From assembly GCA_937912125.1 (NCBI GenBank), contig CALDOK010000348.1, positions 1-54,245 of the forward strand: DNA of 54,245 nt, written 5' to 3'. Positions 44,188 through 52,773 of this stretch are shown here, piece after piece; within the stretch, counting starts at the first letter, position 1; each line of letters starts with the position of its first letter. Source of the stretch: an uncultured Pseudomonadota bacterium (GTDB lineage: Bacteria; Myxococcota_A; UBA796; JAFGLY01). Position numbers and translations under genes: made by a program. Below the pieces are notes generated by a model. The model saw only the letters and a list, made by a program, of their open reading frames with translations. It ran no database searches and was not told the origin of the DNA.

Positions 44188-45192
44188 ATGAAGAGAATCC
44201 TGCTGATGACGCTGCTCGCGGCCTTTGGTGCGAGCGAGGTGCAGGCCGCTGGCTTCGAAGCCAAGACGGGCCGCCTTCCCCTGTCGGTTCGCGAGGTCGA
44301 GCGCTCCCTGGTGATGCAGAAGGGCTGGCTGGAGCTGGCGCTCGGAGTCGACTGGAAGGTGGCCGATGGCTACTGGACGGCCGATGGCGAAGCCGCAGAC
44401 TTCGACTCGGCCCAGTGGACGTACAGCACCGAGCGGATGGATGTGCGCTACGGCCTCACCCGCCGGTCCGAGCTCTACTGGCACATGCCCTTCCACTACA
44501 TGCACCTGGCCAACGACGCGGGGGCCGACACCTCGACCTTCGGTCTGGGCGACCCCATCCTCGGCTACAAGTACGAGATCTTCGGCAAGGCGGCACCCAC
44601 CACCAGCGTGGCCGTCTTGGCGCAGATCAAGATGCCGGCCGGGGGCGAGTCTCCGGGGCAGTACGTCGGCGGGCCTTACACGGTCTCCAAGTTCGTGATC
44701 TCCACGGGCACCCCCGACTACACCATCGGTCTCCAGGGCAAGCAGCAGGCTGGCCCTCTGGCGGTCGTGGGCGGCGTTGGGGCCACCTACCGCATGTCGG
44801 CGGTGGCCCAGTACATCATCGAGGTCACGGAGTACCAGTTCTCGGGCCGTATCAAGCCCGGCTCGTACACCTACGCCGACCTCGGCCTGCAGCTGGGCCT
44901 CGGCCCCTTGGTGCTGCTGGGCAACATGCACTACCTCAACCGCGCCGAGACCTACATCGGCACCACCGGCGTGGAGTTCCTGGGTAACAACCAGCTCTAC
45001 GCCGTCGAAGGCTCCGATGGTTGGAGCCTGGACGCCGACGCGGGGTTCATGATCAACCTCACCCGCGGCCTGGACATCCAGGGCGGAGTCGGCATCCCGG
45101 TGCGCGGCGAGGACCTCCAGTTCTTCCCCCTCGAGGCCATTCACCCCACCCGGGGCATGACCTACAGCGGCACCCTGAAGCTGCGGTACTAA
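44188..45192 (+). CDS. Outer-membrane beta-barrel protein, MetA-pathway-like
   Basis: A 334-residue protein from ATG 44188 with CGAGG ahead. MKRILLMTLLAAFGASEVQAAG is a signal peptide. The pattern of strands (ERMDVRYGLTRRSELYWHM, GLGDPILGYKYEIFG, SVAVLAQIKMPAG, and a final TYSGTLKLRY) resembles the 'MetA-pathway of phenol degradation' outer-membrane family, proposed transporters. The C-terminal Tyr and preceding strand fit a barrel. It is the first gene in a four-gene operon with short gaps (13, 15 and 3 bases). The upstream open frame to 43978 has no signal peptide and is rejected. Confidence 0.8.
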   Translation: MKRILLMTLLAAFGASEVQAAGFEAKTGRLPLSVREVERSLVMQKGWLELALGVDWKVADGYWTADGEAADFDSAQWTYSTERMDVRYGLTRRSELYWHMPFHYMHLANDAGADTSTFGLGDPILGYKYEIFGKAAPTTSVAVLAQIKMPAGGESPGQYVGGPYTVSKFVISTGTPDYTIGLQGKQQAGPLAVVGGVGATYRMSAVAQYIIEVTEYQFSGRIKPGSYTYADLGLQLGLGPLVLLGNMHYLNRAETYIGTTGVEFLGNNQLYAVEGSDGWSLDADAGFMINLTRGLDIQGGVGIPVRGEDLQFFPLEAIHPTRGMTYSGTLKLRY

Positions 45193-45205
45193 GCGGAGCG
45201 CCATT

Positions 45206-48200
45206 ATGAAGTTCGAGCGTATTGCAAAGCTGCTTCCGGCGCTGGCCTTGGCCGCGGGCGTGGCATTCGCCCCCGAAGCCGAAGCCAAGTTCGTCTTTTC
45301 CCACAACCACCCGGATCTCGACTGGTACACCATCGAGACCGAGCACTTCGCGGTCCATTACCCAATGTCCCGCAAGGCCGACAATCCGCACTACCTCGAG
45401 ACCGAGAACGCGGCTCGGGCGACGGCGCGGGTGGCCGAAGAGATGTGGGGGCCGATGTGCGCCAACTACAACTACTACCTGAAGGAACGCGTTCACGTCG
45501 TGATCCTCAACCAGACCGACGATCTCGAGGGCTTCACCGTGCCCCCGTGGGACTGGATCGAGGTGAGCGTAAACCCCGGTAGCTTCTTCTACCGGTCCCG
45601 TTCCCGCATGGAGTGGCTCTCCGACGTCTTCTACCACGAGTTCAGCCACGTCGTGTCCCTCAAGGCCAACGCCACCATGTCCGAGGGTGCCCAGGGCGTC
45701 CTCATCGGCGGCCTGTACCAGGACGGCATCAACGACGTCGACACCGGGGTCGAGTTCTTCTACCTCGACTCCGACCCGCCCAGCTTCTCCGAGGGTGTCG
45801 CCGAAGGCGCCTCCGAGATGATCGGCGGCAACTGGTGGACCACCGCCCGCGACCACAACCTGCGCATGACCTGGCTCGAGGACGAGGGCGAGCTTGTCAT
45901 GTCCTTCGAGCAGTGGCAGACCTTCGCCCAGTCTCGGCAGAGCTGGAACGACTTCGAGCGCATCTATCAGCAGGGCTACGCGTTCAACAACTACCTGCGC
46001 CAGCGCTTCGGCTCCAACATCTACGACATGGCGGCCATCGAGGCCGGCAAGAAGTGGCGTCCCCTCTGGTTCAACGTCCTCGAGGAGATGACCGGCATCC
46101 CCCCCGAGACCCTGTACCAGGACTTCTACGACTACATGATGGAGCGCTACCAGGCCCAGGCCGCGGCCATCCGCGCCGAGGGCGAGGTGGTCGGCCGTCA
46201 GCTGCTCAACGCTCCCGCCGAGTGGGACTACGCCACTCCTTCCGGGCGCGAAGAGTGGCGCTCCAAGAAGAAGATGGAGAAGATCGACGCCAAGCAGGCC
46301 ACGGGCATCTACCAGATCGCTCCCCGCTACGACGCCATCTCGGGCATCGCCGGCATCAACAACCGCGGCGCCATCTACGTGCAGAAGATGGACATCGATC
46401 GGGTCGAGCCCCTCAGCGGCGCCTTCCCGGCCGACGCCATCAACGCTGACACCGTCGCGCGCTACTCCGAGGCGCTGCCTTCCGGGTTCATGTACACCTG
46501 GGACTTCATCGACGGGAAGAACCAGATCGTGGTCACTGGCGAGGAGGGCATGGTCGCGAGCAAGGCCTCCCTCATCACGGGCATGGACCCCGACCTCAAG
46601 GGCTACAACTTCACCGAGCTCTGGGTCATGGACCTGGTCGAGCGTGAGGACAAGAAGAACGGCCAGGAGTTCACCACCTGGGACCGCAAGAAGCTCTTCA
46701 ACGGTCGCTCGGTGTTTGAAAAGGGCGCGGCTCGCCCCATCCCCAACACGCTTCGCGGCTCAGAGCCCAACGTCAGCCCCGACGGCAACCGGGTGGCCTT
46801 CCTGCAGTACTCGGACGGCACCCAGAACCTGGCGCTGATCAACCTGGACGGCACCGAGAAGAAGCTGGTCACCGACTTCCAAGACGGCTCCTGGATGCAG
46901 ACGCCCAAGTGGTCGCCGGACGGCACCAAGATCGCCCTGGCCATCTTCCGCAACTACCGCCAGAACATCTACCTCTACGATGTCGAAGCCGACACCTTCG
47001 AGGCTCTCACCTGGGACGCCTGGGAAGAGATGGACATGGAGTGGTCGGCGGACGGCAAGGAGCTGTTCTTCACGGCCGATCCCACCGGCGTACACAACAT
47101 CTACGCGATGGACCTCGAGTCCCGCGATGTGCGGCAGATCACCAACGTGATCGGCTCCGCCCAGTGCCCGCTGCTCACGCCCGAAGGCAACCTGGTCTAC
47201 AACTACTACACCGCGCACGGCTACAAGGTCTACGGCCTGGACCGCGCCGACTTCCTCAACAAGGACGCCACCGCGCTGTTCGGTGTGCCCCAGCAGGAAG
47301 AGGTCGCCGCCAACTGGGCCTACTCCGAGGACCTCACCCACTGGGAAGCCAAGACGCATCCCTACCGCTGGACCAAGTCCATCATGCCCCCCTCGGCGGT
47401 GCCCATCCTGCGCCTCGAGAACGACTCCCGCACCAACGTGGGCCTGCAGGGCGGCTTCCAGGTCTTCGTGCAGGACTACGTCGAGAAGCACGGCGGCTGG
47501 CTGTACTGCCTCATCGGTGAAGACCTGCTCTTCCTGGCCGGCTACTTCAACCAGATGTGGTACCCGAACATCAACCTGATGGCGTACCACTACGAGGTCA
47601 AGTACGACGCTGGCTACTACATCGATGAAGATGACAACCCGGACACCACGGATGACATCGGCATCTACGAGATCAAGAACCAGCAGTACGCAAACATCGC
47701 CCTGGCCTCCATCGACCTGCCCTGGTCCGACCGCTGGTCCACCGCGCTGTCCGGCATGTTCCTCGAGTACGGCTTCAAGACCACCTCCGAGAACGAGTTC
47801 GTGCCCTATCAGTGGGGCTACGAGGTCGGCCTGGACGTCTCCTTCTCGAACATCAGCTACTACTACTCTCGCAACCCCAACCCCCCCGCGGGTCGGAACG
47901 TCGAGATTCAGGCCTACCACGCCTACACCGACGTCGTCTACGCCCCCTACGGTGGCGTGACCCCCGATGATGGCGAGCTGATGGACGCCTACGCGTACAA
48001 CAAGTTCGAGATGCGCTGGACCGAGCAGCTCAACGTGCCCGGCCTGGGCCTGGGCTTCATGCAGAAGGCCCGCGAGAAGGGCCACCGCATCCAGCTCGAC
48101 GGCCGCGTCGGCTGGATCGACCGCAACGTGAACTTCAACGATGAGTTCCGCGCTGGTGGCCAGCACCCCTACTACTGGGGCAACAGCTCCCTGCGTCCGA

Positions 48201-48730
48201 ACACCCAGTTCGCGGGCTACCCCCCGTACTCCCTGTCTGGCGAGACCATGCTCATCGCCAACGCGGCGTACCGCTTCCCGATCGTGAAGACCCTCAAGCA
48301 GAAGATCGGCCCCATCTGGCTCGACTCCATCTACGGTCAGGTCATGGGCGGCGCGGGTAACCTCTGGTCCTTCCGGCCCCCCGACGATCCAGAAGACTTC
48401 TGGCGCAACGAGTGGGACGAGCGGATCGCCAACGACCCCGACGACATCTACCGGGAGACCCCCTTCAAGGACAACTCCTACAAGACGGGCGACAACTACC
48501 TGCTCTACGACGCCGGTGTCGAGCTTCGCGTCTCGGGCGCCATGTTCAACTCGGCCTACTGGGACAGCTTCGTGCGCGTCGCCTACGGCTTCAACGACAT
48601 CCGTGGCTACGGCGACGTCGATGGTGACGACATCTACGACACCAGCGAGAACGCCATTGGCGACGAGCTCTCCAACGAGATCCACCCTGCTGGCTTCCGG
48701 GTCTATATCGGCCTGGGAACCGGCTGGTAG
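45206..48730 (+). CDS. Large gluzincin/beta-propeller/outer-membrane barrel protein
   Basis: A 1174-residue exported protein. After a signal (IAKLLPALALAAGVAFAPEAEA), residues ~25-330 resemble the peptidase MA-like gluzincin family, with the zinc motif HEFSH (H144-H148) and a third-ligand segment FSEGVAEGASE (E196). Residues ~510-680 contain WD40-like TolB beta-propeller units (SPDGNRVAFLQYSDG, SPDGTKIALAIF, SADGKELFFTADP). Residues ~730-1174 are beta-strand-rich, with aromatic pairs, and end in GFRVYIGLGTGW, typical of an outer-membrane barrel C-terminus. So a secreted peptidase may be tethered to its own barrel. GGAG precedes the ATG. Confidence 0.85.
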   Translation: MKFERIAKLLPALALAAGVAFAPEAEAKFVFSHNHPDLDWYTIETEHFAVHYPMSRKADNPHYLETENAARATARVAEEMWGPMCANYNYYLKERVHVVILNQTDDLEGFTVPPWDWIEVSVNPGSFFYRSRSRMEWLSDVFYHEFSHVVSLKANATMSEGAQGVLIGGLYQDGINDVDTGVEFFYLDSDPPSFSEGVAEGASEMIGGNWWTTARDHNLRMTWLEDEGELVMSFEQWQTFAQSRQSWNDFERIYQQGYAFNNYLRQRFGSNIYDMAAIEAGKKWRPLWFNVLEEMTGIPPETLYQDFYDYMMERYQAQAAAIRAEGEVVGRQLLNAPAEWDYATPSGREEWRSKKKMEKIDAKQATGIYQIAPRYDAISGIAGINNRGAIYVQKMDIDRVEPLSGAFPADAINADTVARYSEALPSGFMYTWDFIDGKNQIVVTGEEGMVASKASLITGMDPDLKGYNFTELWVMDLVEREDKKNGQEFTTWDRKKLFNGRSVFEKGAARPIPNTLRGSEPNVSPDGNRVAFLQYSDGTQNLALINLDGTEKKLVTDFQDGSWMQTPKWSPDGTKIALAIFRNYRQNIYLYDVEADTFEALTWDAWEEMDMEWSADGKELFFTADPTGVHNIYAMDLESRDVRQITNVIGSAQCPLLTPEGNLVYNYYTAHGYKVYGLDRADFLNKDATALFGVPQQEEVAANWAYSEDLTHWEAKTHPYRWTKSIMPPSAVPILRLENDSRTNVGLQGGFQVFVQDYVEKHGGWLYCLIGEDLLFLAGYFNQMWYPNINLMAYHYEVKYDAGYYIDEDDNPDTTDDIGIYEIKNQQYANIALASIDLPWSDRWSTALSGMFLEYGFKTTSENEFVPYQWGYEVGLDVSFSNISYYYSRNPNPPAGRNVEIQAYHAYTDVVYAPYGGVTPDDGELMDAYAYNKFEMRWTEQLNVPGLGLGFMQKAREKGHRIQLDGRVGWIDRNVNFNDEFRAGGQHPYYWGNSSLRPNTQFAGYPPYSLSGETMLIANAAYRFPIVKTLKQKIGPIWLDSIYGQVMGGAGNLWSFRPPDDPEDFWRNEWDERIANDPDDIYRETPFKDNSYKTGDNYLLYDAGVELRVSGAMFNSAYWDSFVRVAYGFNDIRGYGDVDGDDIYDTSENAIGDELSNEIHPAGFRVYIGLGTGW

Positions 48731-48745
48731 CGGCGGGAGATCATC

Positions 48746-50281
48746 ATGCGCATCACGACGACTTCATTGCTCCTGACCCTGCTCCTGGTGGGCTGCGGTC
48801 GAGCCACCAACGAATCCGACGTAAAGATGGTTGGCGTCGGCTACAACCCCGACGAAATCGGCCCTCCGCCGGTTCCCTACGGCGGCGTGGTCGAGTACAA
48901 CCTCTTCGACTTCGAAGGCGGTGGCCTGTCGCTGGGCTTCGCCGGCCTGCTGAGCTTCGACGAGGTCAACGGGGAGATGGGCTTCTACCCCCCGTACAGC
49001 CTGGTCTACGGCTTCAGCTACATCTTTGATGGACAGCTCGAGGGTGCCGTCAGCGCTGGTACCATCCAGCCGCTGCCCACCAACGAGGACACTTGCTACA
49101 CCACCTTCGAGGCGACGGGGCCCATCGGCTCCTTCACCACGACGGACGTGGGCAACGCCATCACCTTCGCATCGACCGAGAGCGACGCTTCGTTCTCCAT
49201 CGGTCGCGTTCCGGCGGACTACCCGCCCGAGACCCGCGACATGTTCGTCTACTACTCGGAGATCGGTGGATGGCGGCCTGAGCCGGCCACCGGCTGGGTG
49301 CCAGGCGACAGCAGCAGCACCCTCGAGATGGACAAGAAGGTGCTGCGGCCTGCCAACTTCCCCTTCGGCGAGGTCGCGACCATGTCCTTCCCGGGTGGCG
49401 TCGCCCTCGACCGCGCCCCGGTAGGCTCCATGCCGCTGCCCTCCGCCAAGGTCGGCGACCACGAGTTTGTGGTCCCCAACAAGCAAGCCGGTGTGCGCTT
49501 GGCCTGGAACGGTCCGCGCTACGACCTCGGCGGCGCGAGCATCGCCGAGGGCGAGCAGGCTGCCTGCCTCGACTACTTCTGGCCCGACGGCACCGCGGTG
49601 CCCGATGATGCGGCCGGGTGCGCCGAGGCCGAGTTCGAGTTCGCGGGTCAGGATGGTCAGGTCTACACGGGCCCCTGGGCCACCGAAGACGGTAAGGTCA
49701 CCTTCCAGTGGACCGTGCCCGAGCAGGCCATCGATGGCGAGGCTCTCTCGCTCTCCGTCCGCTTGCTGGGTGCAGTGGACCGCGATGACTTCGAGTACTT
49801 TGGCTCCTACATGGTCAACTACCAGGGTGACGACCCGCGCTGCGGGCGTGCCGCCATGTCCTGCGAAGAAGGCGAGTGGGCGTTCGATCCTGCCTTCATG
49901 GACATCGACTGGGTCGATCCGCTGGACGCCTCTTGCGGCGACGGCACCTACCCCCTCGACGAAGCCCCACTCATCCCGTCGCTGCAGGGCGACCCCATGC
50001 ACACCATGGCCGAGGTCACCTGCCGCCTGGCGGACGATGGTGAGTTCGAGCTGACTGACGAACTGATGGCCACCGCCTACGACTACGCCCGGCAGTACGG
50101 CGCGGAAGGGGCCGTGTTCCTCTTCACCCGCACCAACGCCACCGAGGCCGTGGTCCCCGACGTCAAGAACGCCTACGACCACCGCCGTGAGATCAGCCCG
50201 GTGCTGGTCAACGCGCGCACCATCGAGCTGGGGCGCTTCTGGTTCGGCGACTTTGATGGCACCACCGAGAGCGAGGAGTAG
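48746..50281 (+). CDS. Lipoprotein of unknown function
   Basis: A 511-residue protein with signal MRITTTSLLLTLLLVGC and a lipobox at Cys17. The mature part is acidic (many Asp/Glu and Gly), with several cysteines (DTCYTTFE, AACLDYFW, AGCAEAE, PRCGRAAMSCEE, DASCGDG, VTCRLADD) that could form disulfides. No known domain is seen. It lies 15 bases after the large barrel gene and 3 bases before the next lipoprotein, so all are likely cotranscribed and probably act on the surface together. Confidence 0.75.
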   Translation: MRITTTSLLLTLLLVGCGRATNESDVKMVGVGYNPDEIGPPPVPYGGVVEYNLFDFEGGGLSLGFAGLLSFDEVNGEMGFYPPYSLVYGFSYIFDGQLEGAVSAGTIQPLPTNEDTCYTTFEATGPIGSFTTTDVGNAITFASTESDASFSIGRVPADYPPETRDMFVYYSEIGGWRPEPATGWVPGDSSSTLEMDKKVLRPANFPFGEVATMSFPGGVALDRAPVGSMPLPSAKVGDHEFVVPNKQAGVRLAWNGPRYDLGGASIAEGEQAACLDYFWPDGTAVPDDAAGCAEAEFEFAGQDGQVYTGPWATEDGKVTFQWTVPEQAIDGEALSLSVRLLGAVDRDDFEYFGSYMVNYQGDDPRCGRAAMSCEEGEWAFDPAFMDIDWVDPLDASCGDGTYPLDEAPLIPSLQGDPMHTMAEVTCRLADDGEFELTDELMATAYDYARQYGAEGAVFLFTRTNATEAVVPDVKNAYDHRREISPVLVNARTIELGRFWFGDFDGTTESEE

Positions 50282-50284
50282 ACG

Positions 50285-52681
50285 ATGCTTCGCAACGGCT
50301 TTGTGTTCCTGGTCCTTGCAGCCACCGGCTGCAGCTTCTCGACCGGCGCCCCGGTGCCCTACTACACCGGTGATGGCCCCAGCATCACCGGCCTCGATGT
50401 CACCTCCGAGCACGGCAACATCGGCGGTGGCACGGTCACCATCTCTGGCTCCGGCTTCGGCGCTGAGGTCGGCGATATCGTCGTTCTCTTCGGCACCAAC
50501 AACGCCGCGATCCAGAGCGTGTCCGACGGCGCCATCACCGTCACCGTGCCCGCCGGCCCTGTCAGCTGCGGCGTGGTGCCCGTCACCGTCGCCACGGCAG
50601 ACAACTACTTTGTCTTCGGCGATGACGAAGGCGAGTCCGGGTACATCTACGATCCCGGCCCCACCTTCGACGACGACGCCACGGCCGAGACCATCTACGA
50701 CAGCGAAGACGCGTATGTCGTGCTGCAGAACTACACCGGCATCAACTGGGAGAGCTGGGTCGGTACCACCGGCGTAGCCGGCATGGCGGAGTTCCTCGAG
50801 TTCTCCTACCCGCGCTACCACACCCAGGACATCGGTGTGGCTGTCGCCACCGACATGGCCTCGGACCAGGAATGGGTCGTCCAGACCCCGGGCCTGATCA
50901 ACTACATCATGGGGCTCGAAGATCTCCGCCTCGAGGTGGATGACTTCGTGGTCTACAACCACGACAACGACGGCGTGCAGGACTGGGTAGACGCTCAGAG
51001 CCTCGAGCCCGCGCGGCCCGATGACTCCAACAAGCTCACCTACGAGGTCAACCAGCTGCACATGTGCCAGGAGCCTTACAAGGACACCCGGGACAAGCAT
51101 CGCTACAGCTCCGCTTGGCCGATCCTCGAGAACTTCTTCTGGACCGACAACGAAGACGACACGGTGGACATCACCGTCGACTTCACCCCCGACGAAGACA
51201 GCGTGGGTGCCGGGGTGGTCTTCGCGGACGGCAACTCCACGGTCGATCTCAAGCTCCCGCCGCAGATGGTGGTGTACGGAGTCGAGGGCTTCAAGGCTGG
51301 CACCGGCGCTGGTGCCTGGACCTTGGGCCAGTCTGGTGTTGGAGCATTCGACACCTGCTTCGACGACGAGGACGATGACGACCGCGACACCACGCTGGAC
51401 GATGTCGCCCTGCGCTGGGAGTGGGCGCCCATCCCCGAGAGCTACGACGAGTACGTGGCCTCGGCCATCGGCAATGGCGTCGTGCTGGACATCAAGAGCT
51501 ATGTCCGGGTGACCTTCAGCCAGCTGTCCATCGGCTGGATCGGCGGCGAGTCCTACCCCATCCGCACCACCATCGTGGTGCCGGATGACAACGAGTACGA
51601 CGAGACCACCGGCATGTCCTCTGTGTCCATGCCCGTGGACGTGTTCTACCAGTTCCCCACCTCGGACGTGTTCTCGGGTGGCGAGACTTTGGGTATGCCC
51701 AGCTGGGATGATCCGACGGATCCGCGCTGGGGCTACTCCTTCGTCTCCGCCGACCGGGTGACCGAGTTCCGGCTGGCTTCCTACGATGCCGACGGCATGG
51801 CCGACCCCAACGCGGGCGTTGGGCTGACCGGCGATCTGGTCGTGGCCTATGCCACGGGTGACTTCGGCCTGTTCTCCTACATCCACGCGCTGGATGAGAG
51901 CAGCAGCTGCGGTGACTGCGTGGACAACGACGGCGACGGCTGGGTGGACCGTGACGACCCCGACTGCGATGACGACTACCGCGCCGATGGCAGCGACCCC
52001 GCCGAGGACAACTACACCCTGGGCATGTTCACCTGCAACGACGAGCTCGACAACGACGAAGACGGCTTGTTCGACTGGGAAGACGACGAGTGCGAGTCCG
52101 GCGACGAGTCGGAGTCCAACTGCGACAACGGCGACGATGACGACGGCGACGGCTGGGAAGACGAGCTGGACGGCGAGTGCATCGACGGCGGCTCCGAGCT
52201 CGGTGCCGACACCTGGGGTTGCTCGAACGGTCTGGACGACGACGGCGACACCTGGATCGACGCCGATGACCCGGACTGCACCGATGGTCAGGCCGAGGAG
52301 CTCGGCGTCGGAACCACGGTCTGCAACAACGGCCTGGACGACGACGGCCACGGCGACGCCGATGGTGCCGATCCGTACTGCTACTACAGCAACGAAGGTG
52401 CCCTTGGTGAGACCGAGCAGCCCGAGATGACCGCTGACTGCGCCGACGGCGAAGACAACGACAAGGACGGCTACATCGACGCCAACGATCCGGACTGTGA
52501 GACCGGTGCCTACTACCGCGAGAGCCGCGAGTTCTGGACCGATGACTTCTTCGACCTCATCCCCGCCTGCTACAACGGCGAAGATGACGACGGAGACGGG
52601 CAGATCGACTCCATGGACCCGGGCTGCTACACCGGCGGCGGTGAGGCTGACGGCTTCATCAACGACGAAACCGATCTGTAG
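50285..52681 (+). CDS. TIG-domain lipoprotein with C-terminal Cys/Asp-rich repeats
   Basis: A 798-residue lipoprotein: signal and lipobox MLRNGFVFLVLAATGC (Cys16). Residues ~30-115 match an IPT/TIG domain (ITGLDVTSEHGNIGGGTVTISG-type). A long middle region (~115-540) is rich in aromatic and acidic residues without a known domain. From about residue 542 to 785 there are seven repeats with 'C-x-D/N-x-x-D-D-D-G-D-G-x-x-D-x-x-D-P-x-C', e.g. CVDNDGDGWVDRDDPDC and CSNGLDDDGDTWIDADDPDC. These resemble calcium-binding thrombospondin type 3/MopE-like repeats of Myxococcota surface proteins. GAGGAG precedes the ATG. Confidence 0.85.
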   Translation: MLRNGFVFLVLAATGCSFSTGAPVPYYTGDGPSITGLDVTSEHGNIGGGTVTISGSGFGAEVGDIVVLFGTNNAAIQSVSDGAITVTVPAGPVSCGVVPVTVATADNYFVFGDDEGESGYIYDPGPTFDDDATAETIYDSEDAYVVLQNYTGINWESWVGTTGVAGMAEFLEFSYPRYHTQDIGVAVATDMASDQEWVVQTPGLINYIMGLEDLRLEVDDFVVYNHDNDGVQDWVDAQSLEPARPDDSNKLTYEVNQLHMCQEPYKDTRDKHRYSSAWPILENFFWTDNEDDTVDITVDFTPDEDSVGAGVVFADGNSTVDLKLPPQMVVYGVEGFKAGTGAGAWTLGQSGVGAFDTCFDDEDDDDRDTTLDDVALRWEWAPIPESYDEYVASAIGNGVVLDIKSYVRVTFSQLSIGWIGGESYPIRTTIVVPDDNEYDETTGMSSVSMPVDVFYQFPTSDVFSGGETLGMPSWDDPTDPRWGYSFVSADRVTEFRLASYDADGMADPNAGVGLTGDLVVAYATGDFGLFSYIHALDESSSCGDCVDNDGDGWVDRDDPDCDDDYRADGSDPAEDNYTLGMFTCNDELDNDEDGLFDWEDDECESGDESESNCDNGDDDDGDGWEDELDGECIDGGSELGADTWGCSNGLDDDGDTWIDADDPDCTDGQAEELGVGTTVCNNGLDDDGHGDADGADPYCYYSNEGALGETEQPEMTADCADGEDNDKDGYIDANDPDCETGAYYRESREFWTDDFFDLIPACYNGEDDDGDGQIDSMDPGCYTGGGEADGFINDETDL
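51908..52640 (+). repeat. Seven Cys/Asp-rich coding repeats
   Basis: Inside the preceding gene, repeats of about 27-46 codons begin with Cys545 or equivalent and include DNDGDGWVDRDDPDC, DNDEDGLFDWEDDEC, DDDGDGWEDELDGEC, DDDGDTWIDADDPDC, DDDGHGDADGADPYC, DNDKDGYIDANDPDC and DDDGDGQIDSMDPGC. Each pairs two cysteines around a DxDxDG calcium-type loop. Confidence 0.9.
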
Positions 52682-52695
52682 CGGTCCCATCGGGT

Positions 52696-52764
52696 AGGGG
52701 CAGCCAGGCCGCCCCTCCTCGACACGACTTCACTGGAACGAGGCTGACCCACTGGTCAGCCTCG
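52696..52764 (+). terminator. Hairpins after the surface operon
   Basis: Two stem-loops follow the last stop at 52681: a short AGGGGC (52696-52701) / GCCCCT (52711-52716), and a stronger 11-base perfect stem CGAGGCTGACC (52739-52749) / GGTCAGCCTCG (52754-52764) with loop CACT. A palindrome GAAGCGCTTC follows (52764-52773). No U-tract is present, but the position suits transcription termination. Confidence 0.55.
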
Positions 52765-52773
52765 AAGCGCTTC

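Noticed and set aside
48764..52690. 1308-codon open frame antisense to two lipoprotein genes
   Set aside because: It is a shadow of high-GC codon use on the other strand. The + strand frames have signals, lipoboxes, ribosome binding sites and domains; the antisense protein is low-complexity Val/Gly/Ala/His.
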